Shown here piece by piece: positions 19,725 to 28,937 of a stretch of DNA of 64,000 nucleotides (its first letter is position 1; each line of letters starts with the position of its first letter). The stretch is taken from assembly GCF_000717335.1 (NCBI RefSeq), contig NZ_JNYZ01000030.1, forward strand, positions 1-64,000, given 5' to 3'. This DNA is from Amycolatopsis jejuensis. Its GTDB lineage: Bacteria > Actinomycetota > Actinomycetes > Mycobacteriales > Pseudonocardiaceae. The notes under the pieces are model-generated. The model saw nothing but the letters and a program-made list of their open reading frames with translations, searched no databases and was not told where the DNA came from. The translations under genes were made by a program, and so were the position numbers.

Positions 19725-20075
19725 ATGGCCACCCAGCACGCCGCCGAACCGGAGGAGTTGAGCAGACTCATCGTGGAACGCCTCAACGCAGGCGACGCCG
19801 ACGGGCTGGCAGCACTGTACGAACCGGACGCAGTCCTGGCCCTGCCGAACGGCGGGCTGGCCACCGGCACCGCCGAAATCCGGGAGACCTACCGGCAGTT
19901 GGTCGCCGACCACCCAGTCTTCACCCGAGGCCACCAACTGCCGACGATCCGCAACGGCAACCTGGCTTTGATGTCGACCCGACTGACCGACGGGACGGTG
20001 ACAGCGGAAGTAGCACGCCAACAACCGGACGGGACGTGGTTGTGGGTGATAGATCAGCCCAGCCTGCTCGGCTGA
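19725..20075 (+). CDS. SnoaL-like / NTF2-fold protein
   Basis: A 116-residue protein with the NTF2-like pattern of DUF4440/SnoaL proteins: LSRLIVERLNAGDADGLAALYEPDAVLALPNGGLATGTAEIRETYRQLV, then GNLALMSTRLTDGTVTAEVARQQPDGTWLWVIDQPSLLG. These small cone-shaped barrels are enzymes, binding proteins or orphan domains. ATG 19725 has GGAGGG 8 bases upstream. It is transcribed divergently from the nuclease-helicase gene. The substrate is unknown. Confidence 0.85.
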   Translation: MATQHAAEPEELSRLIVERLNAGDADGLAALYEPDAVLALPNGGLATGTAEIRETYRQLVADHPVFTRGHQLPTIRNGNLALMSTRLTDGTVTAEVARQQPDGTWLWVIDQPSLLG

Positions 20076-20940
20076 GTCGGCCCCCAGGGAGCGGGATGGA
20101 CCGCTGGAGCCTCAGCACCAGCCGCACGACAGACACTCCCCGACCGGGCCGTCGTGGCCGAACGAGGCTACTCGGCACACCGACGACCGCCCACTGCGCG
20201 CAACAATCTCCCAGCCGATCGCACCAACCCCGGAGACCCACCCGCTGGTCCCTTAGCCGACCGTGCCAACCCACCAATCTCCGTCCAGCCACACCGGATC
20301 CGTAGCCACCCACAGATCCCCCATGCGACCACGCCAGGTCGGCAAGGCAACCCACCAAACCCCGGGACGACGACACGAGCCCCCCGCGCCGACCCACCAC
20401 TCCCACGGGCAACGGCACCAGCCCCGCACGCCAATCCGCCGATCCCTCAGCCCACCACGCCAGGCTTACAGAGCAAACCCACCAAGCCCCGGAACGACGG
20501 CACCAGCCCCACAGGCCAACCCACCGACCTCCTGCCCCCTCACGCCAGGCCACCGATCCCCCGGGCAACCACACCCCCAGGGCAAGCCCACCGACCCCTT
20601 AAGCGACCACACCAGCCTCGCGCCAACCCACCGGCTTCCCGGCCTATCACGCCACCCCACCGACCCCCCGGGGCAACCAGCCCAGCCCACCGGCCAACCA
20701 CCCCAGCCCCGCCGACCCCGCCGCAAGCCACCCCACCGACCCCCGGGCAACCAGACCAGACCAGCCCACCGGCCTCCCGGCCAACCACACCAGCCCCGGG
20801 GCGACGGCACCAGCTCGTCAGACCAACCCACCGACCTCGCGGCCCATCACGACAGCCCCACCGACCCCCACCACCCAAACCACAAGCCACCCCACCGATC
20901 CCCCGGGCAGGTACACCGCCCCGCCCGGGAGACCGATGGA
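20076..20940. repeat. 865-base gene-free island of degenerate repeats
   Basis: C-rich on the + strand with a loose unit of about 42 bases built on CCCACCGATCCCCxxGGCAACCACACCAGCCC. Read in any frame it gives low-complexity Pro/Thr/Arg or (minus strand) Gly/Trp-rich peptides such as repeated VGLxGW; these are not believed to be proteins. Confidence 0.7.
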
Positions 20941-23151
20941 TCACCTGCAGTTATGCGAAGCGCTGCCAACCGCCCCCACCGTGACGTCCACCAGATTCCC
21001 CGTCAACCCCGGCACCACGACATGCAGGGCCCGTTCCGTCACCCCGAAATCGGCGCCGGACACAGGTGTCTGTTCGTTCACCACGATCCGGCCCCCGCCC
21101 GGCAGCGGGATGACGCTGTTCGGCGCGGTAGGGACCTCGATCGGAGTGCCCGCGACGGTCAGCTTCATCGTCGCGGACGCGCTCGCCGACGTGCAGCTGC
21201 TGGTCGACGTCGCGGTCAGCGCCGAAACATCGATCACCGGCACGCCCGGCAGGCCGATGTGGACGTCCCCGACCCGCACGGTCGACGTCATCTCGCCCGG
21301 GTTCAGCTTCGTGCTCACCGACGGGCAAAGCGCGTCGGCATGCAGTACCAACAGCCCGGTCGAAGCGGTACACGGCGTATCCGTCCGGGTGGCGGTCGCG
21401 GTGCGGATCGGGCCGGTGTCCGGCGACGGCTCCAGCTCGATCGGCAGCAACGGCAGGTTCACCTTCGCCGCCAGTCCGCTCGCCTGTCCGGTGTAGTACT
21501 GCAACCGGGCCTGCGCACGGTCCGCCGACGGCAGGTAGAACGCGTCACCGTCGAATGTGGCCGTCACCGGAACCGTCGCCGTGTCGTTCAACGGCTGGTC
21601 TGCCGACGGAATCGTGCACTTCGCCGCCCCGGAAGCGTCGGTTTTCGCGTCGCACGCCTGCCGCGTACCGCCTTCCCCGAGAGCAAGATGCACCACCCGG
21701 TCCGCGATCGGGCCACTGGTCTGCCCGTTCTCGGTCAGCACAGCCGACAGCTGCGCCGGTTCACCATTGGCAATGTGCGAGGTACCGGTGTACGCGAGTT
21801 TCGTCGCTTCCCGCGTGATCGTGAACGCCGCGCTCGTCGAACTCGGCAGGAAATCGCCCGCACCGCCGTAGCGGACCTGCACCTGCGTCGCGCCCGGCGA
21901 ATCCGTGATCGTGAGCCGGCACGATGCACCGCCATCCGGTCCGACGCCCGACACACAGCTGCTCCGGCCGAGATCGAACGTGACCAGACCATCCCCGACC
22001 GGTTTGCCACCGCTGCCGACTTTCGCTGACACCACAACAGAATCGTGATACGCCGCCGTCCTCGGACCAGTGTACGCGACACTCGTCTCCTTCTTCACCG
22101 GCGGATCCGGCGGAGTCGGCCCCGTACCCGGCTTGAGCAACGCGTAGAACGGATAGAAGTCCTCGGCGAGCACCCGCGCGGTGACGCTGCTGTTCGCTGC
22201 GCGGATCGCCTGCTCGCAGTTCGCGTCCAGCCGGGTGTCGCAGTTCCAGTAAAACCCTTGCGCAAAAGGAACTTCCAGCGAATACTGGCCACTATTCAGG
22301 TCAGTACAGTCCTTCGCCAAACGATGCCAGTGGAAGATCACGTTGTGATGATGCGCGCCGTAATTCGCGTACATCACCTCACCCTTGGGCACATTGGCGT
22401 GAAACGGCGTCGTGACGCTGTACGTCATATCCGCGGTGACACCCTTGGTCATCGTCTCGGACGCGGACGCCTTGAACCCCTCCACCGTGAACTCCGCACC
22501 CAGCGTCGAACTCGTCTGCGCCGTCACGTGGGTACCGTTTCCCTGGGTCACCGACCATTCCCACTTCCCGGCGATCCCCTCGGTGCTCTGCTGCGTGGGA
22601 CCGATCGGCTTCCACGTGTCCGGCAGCACCTGGTCGATCACCATCGACAACGGCTCCGGATCGCATACGCCGTCCTGCAGCTGCTGATCCCAATGCTGCG
22701 CGTCGAAATCAAGGTACGCGCCGGTGCGTACGCTATGCGGATCCATTGCCGTGACGACCATCTTGGTCTGCACGTTCCCGATCACGTCGAGGCCGCCGCC
22801 GCCCCAGTTCTGGTACGGGCTCCCGTCGCAGATTCGCGTGTAGATGTCACCCTTGTCGTTGCTGTCCAAGCACAGTCCCGTGTGGACGTTCACCAACGTG
22901 CGCGCAACCGCTTGCCATTGCTGGAAATAGTTGTCCTTGCCGCACGGGTTCAGGTATACGTGCCCATTGTAGTCACTGTCCAGGCAATTGTGGTACTCCC
23001 GATCGGCCAGCGTGGCCACGGTCGCGCCACCCAGCGCCGCACCGGCACTCGGGTCCGCCGTAGCCGCGGCCGCACCAGGCAGCAACCCCGCCAGCATCGC
23101 AGGTACCGCCAGCAGGGCCAGCAGCCTGCGGCGATGATTCCCCCATCTCAT
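20941..23151 (-). CDS. secreted multidomain protein: ricin-type lectin, toxin-like beta region, Ig-like repeats, choice-of-anchor P domain
   Basis: A 736-residue exported protein. Signal peptide: RRRLLALLAVPAMLAGLLPGAAAATA. Next is a beta-trefoil-like (ricin) stretch with CLDSDYNGHVYLNPCGKDNYFQQWQ and LCLDSNDKGDIYTRICDGSPYQNW (two Q-x-W-type ends). Residues about 190-290 are Thr/Ser-rich alternating beta strands (TSSTLGAEFTVEGFKASASETMTKGVTADMTYSV), reminiscent of aerolysin/ETX-MTX2 pore-forming proteins (inference). Two Ig-like repeats follow (TSVAYTGPRTAAYHDSVVVSAKV, TKLAYTGTSHIANGEPAQLSAVL). The C-terminal 180 residues match the choice-of-anchor P family, ending RIVVNEQTPV...ALHVVVPGLTGNLVDVTVG. 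ATG 23151 has GAGGGGG upstream. It could be an adhesin, lectin or pore-forming toxin. Confidence 0.8.
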   Translation of the reverse strand: MRWGNHRRRLLALLAVPAMLAGLLPGAAAATADPSAGAALGGATVATLADREYHNCLDSDYNGHVYLNPCGKDNYFQQWQAVARTLVNVHTGLCLDSNDKGDIYTRICDGSPYQNWGGGGLDVIGNVQTKMVVTAMDPHSVRTGAYLDFDAQHWDQQLQDGVCDPEPLSMVIDQVLPDTWKPIGPTQQSTEGIAGKWEWSVTQGNGTHVTAQTSSTLGAEFTVEGFKASASETMTKGVTADMTYSVTTPFHANVPKGEVMYANYGAHHHNVIFHWHRLAKDCTDLNSGQYSLEVPFAQGFYWNCDTRLDANCEQAIRAANSSVTARVLAEDFYPFYALLKPGTGPTPPDPPVKKETSVAYTGPRTAAYHDSVVVSAKVGSGGKPVGDGLVTFDLGRSSCVSGVGPDGGASCRLTITDSPGATQVQVRYGGAGDFLPSSTSAAFTITREATKLAYTGTSHIANGEPAQLSAVLTENGQTSGPIADRVVHLALGEGGTRQACDAKTDASGAAKCTIPSADQPLNDTATVPVTATFDGDAFYLPSADRAQARLQYYTGQASGLAAKVNLPLLPIELEPSPDTGPIRTATATRTDTPCTASTGLLVLHADALCPSVSTKLNPGEMTSTVRVGDVHIGLPGVPVIDVSALTATSTSSCTSASASATMKLTVAGTPIEVPTAPNSVIPLPGGGRIVVNEQTPVSGADFGVTERALHVVVPGLTGNLVDVTVGAVGSASHNCR

Positions 23152-23171
23152 TGCATGTGCCCCCTCAGGAC

Positions 23172-23195
23172 GTGGTGCGGAGGCCTCCGCACCAC
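23172..23195. promoter_or_regulatory. 24-bp perfect palindrome upstream of the secreted lectin gene
   Basis: Centred on GGTGCGGAGGCCTCCGCACC, extended by two further paired bases each side, and ending one base before the lectin gene's Shine-Dalgarno (minus strand). It could be an operator or, in the mRNA, a hairpin that affects ribosome access. Confidence 0.55.
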
Positions 23196-23294
23196 CAACG
23201 CAGGAGCGGCCCGTCCGCCACCGGATACGTCCGGTCCGGCGAACGCCCCCGAACGGAGTAGCATGATCGGGCCAGCACCTGCCGGGAGGAATCG

Positions 23295-23852
23295 ATGGCG
23301 CGCACCCGCCTCGGGCTCGCCGTGCTCGCTGCAGTCGTGTTGCTCGGCGCAGCTTGTGCTGCCGGGTACCGATTGTGGGGCGACGACGAGCCGGAAGCCG
23401 TTGCCCTGCCCGGTTCCTGTCCCGCGCTACCCGGTCTGCCACCTGCCCGGTCCTCCGCTCCGACGCCGTTCACCGCCCCGTCCGCCACGGGCGCCACCGT
23501 CCACGGCAGCCTCTGCGAATGGGGCCGGCAGGACCACGGATTCCCTCCCCTGCAAGCAAAATACCAGCTCTACGGCAAGGGCCGCACCCAGGAAGCCCAC
23601 GAGAGCGCGGCCGCACAGGTCACCAGACAGCAGGGCGGCGGCAGCTCGCTGGGCGCGGACACGCCGCTGCCCGGACTCGGCGACGAGGCCCGGATTTCCG
23701 CGCACGACATCCTGGTCATCCTCGTCACCCGCAAGGCAAACGTGGTGCTCACGCTGCAGTACCGCGCTCCGGACGACGAGCCGCGCACCCTCTCCGAAAC
23801 CACCGTCGAGCAGTCCGCGCAGACCCTGCTCGACTTGGTCCAGACCGCCTGA
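23295..23852 (+). CDS. exported or membrane-anchored protein of unknown function
   Basis: A 185-residue protein with an N-terminal hydrophobic segment (TRLGLAVLAAVVLLGAACAAG) followed by a Pro/Ser-rich linker and a soluble domain. Cysteine 21 follows GAA rather than a classical lipobox LxxC, so lipidation is uncertain. Two further cysteines (SCPALPG and SLCEWGRQ) could form a disulfide, as in DUF3558-type lipoproteins of actinomycetes, which this resembles in size and layout. GGGAGG lies upstream of ATG 23295. It is divergent from the lectin gene. Confidence 0.75.
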   Translation: MARTRLGLAVLAAVVLLGAACAAGYRLWGDDEPEAVALPGSCPALPGLPPARSSAPTPFTAPSATGATVHGSLCEWGRQDHGFPPLQAKYQLYGKGRTQEAHESAAAQVTRQQGGGSSLGADTPLPGLGDEARISAHDILVILVTRKANVVLTLQYRAPDDEPRTLSETTVEQSAQTLLDLVQTA

Positions 23853-23855
23853 AGT

Positions 23856-24761
23856 TCACCGGCGAGACGGCAACGGCACCACATCCAGGTCACGTGCCAC
23901 ATGGATCTCGCCGTCGAACACCTTCGCCGCCTCGTCGCGGAAACGGTCGGCTTCCTCGAAGGGGTAGCGTTGCGAGAAGTGCGTCAGCAACAGTTCGCGC
24001 GCACCCGATTCGGCGGCGAGGCGACCGGCGTCGGCGCTGGTCAGATGCCCGTAGCGGAACGCGAGATCGGCGTCTTCCGCGCGAAATGTCGATTCGGCGA
24101 CCACCAGATCCGCCTCACGCGCACAGGCGAAGGCACCCGCGCACAACCGCGTGTCCATCACGAACGCGACCACCTGACCCCGCCGCGGCACGCTCACGTC
24201 GGCCAGCCGGACGGTGCCCAGCACACCGTCGGCCTGCAGTTTCCGCACGTCCGGACCGCGGATACCGGCCGCTTCGAGCGCGTCCGGAAGCATCCGCACG
24301 CCGTCGGGCTCGGCATAGCGGTACCCGAAACAGTCGATGCGATGGTCGAGCGGGAACGCCGACAGCGCACCTCCGAGCGGACCCGCCGCCGACACCGGCA
24401 GTTCGACCAGCTCGGCGCGCTCGTGGAAGGACGTCGAGTGCCGCAGCCGGTCGAAATACTCCTGACCGGACGCCGGATAATGGCAGCGCACAGGATGGGT
24501 GACGCCATCGAGCGACAGCCGCTGGATCACCCCGGCGAGACCGAGGCTGTGGTCACCATGAAAGTGCGTGACACACAAATGGGTGAGTTCGCCCGCCGAC
24601 GCGCCCGCGTGGATCATCTGCCGCTGTGTGCCTTCGCCCGGGTCGAAGAGCACGCCGTCGGCGTCGAAGCGCAGGAGGTAGCCGTTGTGGTTGCGGTGCC
24701 GGGTCGGCGTCTGGCTGGCCGAGCCGAGCACCACCAGCTCGCGTCGGGACATGCCGATCAT
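23856..24761 (-). CDS. rnz: ribonuclease Z (tRNA 3' processing), MBL fold
   Basis: A 301-residue metallo-beta-lactamase-fold nuclease. Motif 2 is [12 protein letters not shown], with further histidines/aspartates in [25 protein letters not shown] and the terminal [29 protein letters not shown] and GEGTQRQMI are typical of RNase Z. It removes the 3' trailer of tRNA precursors. Starts at 24761 or 24752 (MSRREL) are both possible; the family begins near the second. It stops 3 bases beyond the end of the opposing gene. Confidence 0.9.
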   Translation of the reverse strand: MIGMSRRELVVLGSASQTPTRHRNHNGYLLRFDADGVLFDPGEGTQRQMIHAGASAGELTHLCVTHFHGDHSLGLAGVIQRLSLDGVTHPVRCHYPASGQEYFDRLRHSTSFHERAELVELPVSAAGPLGGALSAFPLDHRIDCFGYRYAEPDGVRMLPDALEAAGIRGPDVRKLQADGVLGTVRLADVSVPRRGQVVAFVMDTRLCAGAFACAREADLVVAESTFRAEDADLAFRYGHLTSADAGRLAAESGARELLLTHFSQRYPFEEADRFRDEAAKVFDGEIHVARDLDVVPLPSRR

Positions 24762-24801
24762 CTTCAGGCCTGCGGTGCCTTGTGCGCTACCGAAAATAGC
24801 G

Positions 24802-25656
24802 TCAGCCGGCGTCGACGCCGGTATAGAAAGTGCGGAGCGCGGCAGCTAACCGGTCGGGGGCTTCCATCGCCACGTAGTGGCCGATCCCGTCGATGTGCAC
24901 CGCGGTCACGTCAGTGGCGACCTGCCGTAGTGTCGCTGGGGTGAAGTCGGCGGAGAAGCCGCCGACGGCCAGTACGGGCAGGTCCAGCTTCCGCTCCGCG
25001 AGCTTCCGGAGCTCGTCGCCCTCGGAAAGCAGGGAGCGGTACAACCCGGTGGCGCCGCGGAACGCATCGGGCCGCGAGTAGGTACGGACGAGTTCGTCGA
25101 TGTCGGCGTCGGCGAATGCGTCGGAGCTCCCGGCGAGGGACGGGATCGCGTAGTCGGTGAGGAATGCGCGTTCGCGTCCGGCCAGGAGCATTTCCGGGAT
25201 TCCGGGGGCGGCGAGGACGCCGATGTGCCATGCGCCGCCGTTGGTGACGTCGGCGAGCGCCTCGGCGCCGAATCCCGGCAGCCCGGTCTCGATCCCGGTG
25301 TAGCTGCGGACGAGTTCCGAGCGGGTGGCGGCGACCCGGAAAGTCGTGGCGCCACTGATGTCCTGGCCGGCGAGGTGAACAGGTCCGACGTCCAGCCGGG
25401 TGATCAGCTCGCCGAGGTCTCCGGCCGCGGTCGCGCTGTCGTGTTCCGGGGCGGCGGTGGCGGAATCGCCGAATCCGCGCAGGTCGACCGCGAACACCCG
25501 ATGGTGTTCGCTCAGCAGCGGAATCAGCTTGCGGAACACCCACCAGGTCTCCGGGAAGCCGTGCACCAGCAGCACGGGAGACCCGCTGGTCCCGGCGGCG
25601 ACGTAGTGCAGCTCGGTGCCGTTGAGGCGGACCCGGTGGTGGTCGACCCGGTTCAT
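24802..25656 (-). CDS. alpha/beta hydrolase, epoxide hydrolase-like
   Basis: A 284-residue hydrolase: [20 protein letters not shown] (HGFPE oxyanion motif), nucleophile elbow [13 protein letters not shown] with Asp, and the C-terminal [17 protein letters not shown] with the catalytic histidine. This Asp-His arrangement and the HGFPETW motif are those of soluble epoxide hydrolases and fluoroacetate dehalogenases. GGAGG lies upstream of the ATG. It is divergent from a MarR gene, with paired operators between them, so expression is probably induced by a substrate-like ligand. Confidence 0.9.
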   Translation of the reverse strand: MNRVDHHRVRLNGTELHYVAAGTSGSPVLLVHGFPETWWVFRKLIPLLSEHHRVFAVDLRGFGDSATAAPEHDSATAAGDLGELITRLDVGPVHLAGQDISGATTFRVAATRSELVRSYTGIETGLPGFGAEALADVTNGGAWHIGVLAAPGIPEMLLAGRERAFLTDYAIPSLAGSSDAFADADIDELVRTYSRPDAFRGATGLYRSLLSEGDELRKLAERKLDLPVLAVGGFSADFTPATLRQVATDVTAVHIDGIGHYVAMEAPDRLAAALRTFYTGVDAG

Positions 25657-25671
25657 GACATTACCTCCGAA

Positions 25672-25724
25672 CAGTTAGACAAGCGGCTTGTCTAACTGTA
25701 GCCAGTAGACAAGCTGATTGTCTA
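25672..25724. promoter_or_regulatory. paired MarR operators
   Basis: Site 1 (25672-25698) has 12-base perfect arms around CGG; its core is TAGACAAG...CTTGTCTA. Site 2 (25706-25724) is TAGACAA-GCTGA-TTGTCTA. Both share the TAGACAA/TTGTCTA half sites with centres 30 bases apart. They cover the divergent promoters of the epoxide hydrolase and marR. Confidence 0.75.
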
Positions 25725-25734
25725 TCTCGTCTCG

Positions 25735-25740
25735 TATGAT
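25735..25740 (+). promoter_or_regulatory. -10 of a leaderless marR transcript
   Basis: TATGAT ends 6 bases before ATG 25747; there is no Shine-Dalgarno. Site 2 of the MarR operator lies in the -35 region. Confidence 0.55.
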
Positions 25741-25746
25741 CGGCAC

Positions 25747-26202
25747 ATGGCGGAGTCCAGCGGCGCCGAGCTCGCACGTCTGCTGCTCGGCGGGTTTCAC
25801 ACCATGGTCGACGAGGTGACCGCTGAGCTCACCAAACGCGGCCACCACGGCGTCCGCCCAGTGCACGAGTTCGCCTTGCGCGCAGTGGACGCGGGCGCGG
25901 ACACCGCCTCCGAACTCGGCAGGCGGCTGTCGGTCACCAAGCAGGCGGCCGCGCAAACCATTGCCGCACTGGAGGAATTCGGCTACGTCAACCGGGAGCC
26001 CGACCCCGGCGATGCCCGCCGCAAACGGGTGCGAGTCACCCCACGCGGCCACGAGCTGATGAGGGTCGGCGGCGCGCTTTTTGACGACGTGCGCCGCCGA
26101 TGGGAGGTCCGAATCGGACCCGAGCAGCTCGAAATCCTGGAAACCTGCCTGGCCCAGCTTGCTGAGCATCAGTCGTTCAGCGCCGAGGACCTACAGGGCT
26201 GA
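25747..26202 (+). CDS. MarR-family regulator
   Basis: A 151-residue MarR protein: dimerisation helices (ELARLLLGGFHTMVDEVTAELTKRG), winged HTH (ADTASELGRRLSVTKQAAAQTIAALEEFGYVNREPDPGDARRKRVRVTPRGHELM) and a C-terminal helix. The DARRKRVRVT wing is the family signature. It probably represses itself and the divergent epoxide-hydrolase-like gene through the TAGACAA repeats. The start appears leaderless. Confidence 0.92.
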   Translation: MAESSGAELARLLLGGFHTMVDEVTAELTKRGHHGVRPVHEFALRAVDAGADTASELGRRLSVTKQAAAQTIAALEEFGYVNREPDPGDARRKRVRVTPRGHELMRVGGALFDDVRRRWEVRIGPEQLEILETCLAQLAEHQSFSAEDLQG

Positions 26203-26672
26203 TCCCATCCTTGCTTCACTCGATCGATACCGTGCAGATGTTCGAAGTCCGCGGGTAGATTCGAGGTATGGATCTTGCCCCCGCACCCGTGTCGTCCATT
26301 GTGGACGATGTCTTGTTTCTCTTGTGGCGTAACAGCTCTCGCCACCGATCGCGTCTGGTTGCGCTCTCGTGCTGGTTGTCGGTGATGATGGCTTCGGTAC
26401 GCCGAAGATCACGGTTCCGAAGACCCTGGTCGATGCGCCGTCGCGGATCCGCACCTCTCCGGGACATCCGGCTGCGCAACGCACATCGTGCTGTGCCCGA
26501 TGAGTGGCGGGTACCCCACAGCCTTGCTCTCGCATCGGGCGAGCGGCACGGATTCGCGGTGTCGTTGCCCTTCGGTCGCCGGGTAACTCCTTCTCCCCAA
26601 GGCCGAGCAACGGCGCCAGCGCACGGTGAGCACCCCCGGGTTCATTGCCGGTCCGCGATGGAGAATCACCTC
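26203..26672. other. 470-base stretch without a convincing gene
   Basis: Open frames exist on both strands but none looks like a protein. One short + frame (about 26381-26430) reads DDGFGTPKITVPKTL, which faintly recalls the start of FKBP-type prolyl isomerases; it is too short to call and may be a relic. Confidence 0.4.
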
Positions 26673-27536
26673 ATGCACCCCACGTTCGTCCTCGTGCCCG
26701 GTTCCAACGCCACCAGCCGCTGCTTCAGCGGACTGCAACGCGAACTCGCGTTGCGGGGACACCGCTCGCTGGCCATCGATCTGCCCGGACACGGCACCGC
26801 CGGGTTCTCCACCGCCTACCACACCCAAGACCTGGCAACGTTCGCCGAAGAACCGTCGCCGATGGCCGGTATCACGCATGCCGACACCGTCGCGCACGTC
26901 ACCGGCGTCGTCCGCCGCGCGCGCGAGCACGGGCCAGTAGTGCTGGTCGGGCACAGCCGAGGCGGATTCACGGTCACGAGCGTCGCGAACGCAGTCCCCG
27001 ACTTGCTGGCGCGCACCGTGTACGTATCAGCGTGGTGCTGCGTCACCGGCACCGCCGCCGACTACCTCGCCGAGCCTGCTTTCGCCTCGCCGGCACTGAC
27101 GGAAGCGGCTGCTGTCCAAGTCGGCGATCCGGAACGTCTGGGTGCAATGCGGATGAACTGGCGCACCACCGATCCGGCGCAACTCGCCGCGCTGAAACGA
27201 GCCTTGCTCGCCGAGGGCTCCGACGCAGACCTGCTGGCCTTCCTGTCCGCCATGGACCTCGACGAGTCCCTCGATGCCGGAACCGACCGCGCCGACGCTG
27301 CCGCCTGGGGCCGGGTCCCGCACACGTACGTGCGGCTCACGGCAGACGCGAGTCTTCCGGTCGCGCTCCAGGACCGCTTCATCGAGGAGGCCGACGCACT
27401 GACGCCGGACAACCCCTTCGACGTGCACTCCCTGCCCACCGGCCACATCGACCCGCTGATCCGCCCGGCGCGACTGGCCGAAATCCTCGCGGGCACCGTC
27501 ATACCCCGGTCGTCGACCCTGGACGCACGATCATGA
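26673..27536 (+). CDS. alpha/beta hydrolase (EstC-like serine esterase/lipase)
   Basis: A 287-residue serine hydrolase: TFVLVPGSNATSRCFSGLQRELALRGHRSLAIDLPGHG, nucleophile elbow LVGHSRGGFTVTSVAN (GHSRG serine) and catalytic histidine in LPTGHIDPLIRPARL. The substrate is unknown; the family includes salicylate-esterase-like and pyrethroid-hydrolase-like enzymes. ATG 26673 has GGAG 9 bases upstream; an in-frame ATG 15 bases earlier is an alternative. Its 3' end overlaps the opposing membrane-protein gene by 38 bases. Confidence 0.85.
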   Translation: MHPTFVLVPGSNATSRCFSGLQRELALRGHRSLAIDLPGHGTAGFSTAYHTQDLATFAEEPSPMAGITHADTVAHVTGVVRRAREHGPVVLVGHSRGGFTVTSVANAVPDLLARTVYVSAWCCVTGTAADYLAEPAFASPALTEAAAVQVGDPERLGAMRMNWRTTDPAQLAALKRALLAEGSDADLLAFLSAMDLDESLDAGTDRADAAAWGRVPHTYVRLTADASLPVALQDRFIEEADALTPDNPFDVHSLPTGHIDPLIRPARLAEILAGTVIPRSSTLDARS

Positions 27537-27990
27537 TCACCGTCACCGCCACCCAGAGCAGGTTGAACATCCCGGTCGTCATCCCGAGGCGCGACACCGG
27601 CCGCCGATCAGCGACCACGCCGACCGATTCGCCTCCTTCGGACGGAGCTGCGCCGGATACGGGTTGTGCCGTCACGGCTTCCGCATCCAGGAAGCCGCGC
27701 TGTCCCGGCAAGACGAACACCACGAGTACCACGGCGGCAAGCGCAGTTAACGCAATCGACACGAGTACCCAAGCCTGAGAGGTCACCCCCATGCTGCCTG
27801 CAACGGCGAACCCGAACACCGGCACCGCAATCGACACCAGCGCGTACACCCGGCAAATCCGGTACAGCAACCGCAATACGACCGGATCGCCCCACCGCAC
27901 CGCGGGCGGGAACATGCTCGCCGCCACTGCCACCGGCCCCACCGCAAGGATTGCCGCCACCACATGAATCACCAGAAACACTGCACTCAC
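27499..27990 (-). CDS. DUF2269-like integral membrane protein
   Basis: A 163-residue protein with four hydrophobic segments: VFLVIHVVAAILAVGPVAVAAS, ICRVYALVSIAVPVFGFAVAG, AWVLVSIALTALAAVVLVVFVLP and GMFNLLWVAVTVIMIV. A charged loop (DAEAVTAQPVSGAAPSEGGESVG) separates the last two. The size and HVVAAILAVGPVAVA start resemble DUF2269 proteins, function unknown. The start codon is GTG at 27990. Confidence 0.75.
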   Translation of the reverse strand: MSAVFLVIHVVAAILAVGPVAVAASMFPPAVRWGDPVVLRLLYRICRVYALVSIAVPVFGFAVAGSMGVTSQAWVLVSIALTALAAVVLVVFVLPGQRGFLDAEAVTAQPVSGAAPSEGGESVGVVADRRPVSRLGMTTGMFNLLWVAVTVIMIVRPGSTTGV

Positions 27991-28093
27991 CCGGCGAAGC
28001 TAACGCGTCCCGGCCACGAGCCGGAACCGGCCGGACGGCCAACATCCGCAAGATTCCTGCCATCCGGGGCCGGGAAGCCGGTCCGGCTGGGAG

Positions 28094-28780
28094 TCAGCGG
28101 CCGGGAGTCCGGTAGATCCCGAACGTCATCGCCCGGCTCAAGCGGAATCCGAGCTTTTCGTACAACCGGATCGCGCCGGTGTTGGTCGCCGCCGCGTGCA
28201 GGAACGGGCGATCCCCTCGTTCGAGGATCCCGGCCGCCACCGCGAGGACGAGACGGGCGGCGAGGCCGTGTCCGCGGAATGCCGGATCCGTGCACACGGC
28301 GCTGATCTCCGTCCAGCCCGGCGGCCGGATCCGCTCGCCTGCCATCGCCACCAGCGCGCCGTTGCGGCGGATGCCCAGGTAGGTGCCCAGCGTCACCGTC
28401 TTCTGCAGAAAGGGGCCAGGTTCGGTGCGGGCGACGAGGTCGAGCATCTCGGGGACGTCTGCTGCGGTCAGGCGCACGGCCTCGGGGTCGGGCACGGCCG
28501 CGATGCCGGTGCCGTCCATCTGGACGCCCGCGATTTCGCCGGTCACCGTCCAGCCGTCCGGCGGCGGCGTTCCGACGCTGCCCACCACCACCGCAGTCGC
28601 GCCAGGACCGACGAGGTCGGCGATGTCGTGCCACACGTGCTCGTCCGGGTGGTCCGGCACGGCGAGGAACGGCGACACGTCCACCGGATACCGGAGTACC
28701 TGGCCCTTCTGCTCCGCGAACGACGCTTGGGGCCCGCTCAATGCGGCCCACACGGGATTGCCGAGCGGGGACGTGCTCAT
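28094..28780 (-). CDS. GNAT-family N-acetyltransferase
   Basis: A 228-residue acetyltransferase with an N-terminal helical/variable half and a C-terminal GNAT core: VRLTAADVPEMLDLVARTEPGPF, ISAVCTDPAFRGHGLAARLVLAVAAGI (acetyl-CoA loop RGHGLA) and FLHAAATNTGAIRLYEKLGFRLSR. The FR47-like pattern suggests an amine or peptide acceptor. The ATG at 28780 follows GGAAGGGCAGGCC; the frame is open upstream but without homology. It is divergent from the VOC gene. Confidence 0.88.
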   Translation of the reverse strand: MSTSPLGNPVWAALSGPQASFAEQKGQVLRYPVDVSPFLAVPDHPDEHVWHDIADLVGPGATAVVVGSVGTPPPDGWTVTGEIAGVQMDGTGIAAVPDPEAVRLTAADVPEMLDLVARTEPGPFLQKTVTLGTYLGIRRNGALVAMAGERIRPPGWTEISAVCTDPAFRGHGLAARLVLAVAAGILERGDRPFLHAAATNTGAIRLYEKLGFRLSRAMTFGIYRTPGR

Positions 28781-28872
28781 GGGGCCTGCCCTTCCGATCC
28801 GGGGTCGACGATCAAGCATGCGTGCGCCGAGCCAAGCCGGGCCACCGGCTCCCACATCATGAACTTCGGAAT

Positions 28873-28891
28873 GCGGACCGGATCTGTCCGC
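28873..28891. promoter_or_regulatory. inverted repeat in the GNAT/VOC divergent region
   Basis: GCGGAC-CGGATCT-GTCCGC, 6-7-6, between the two divergent starts; a possible operator. Confidence 0.3.
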
Positions 28892-28937
28892 AATGCGGTT
28901 TAACGTTCCCGGCAACGACAACGAAAGGACCCCTCTC

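Noticed and set aside
20263..22029. 588-residue plus-strand open frame
   Set aside because: Pro/Arg-rich repeat translation followed by the antisense of the secreted lectin gene.
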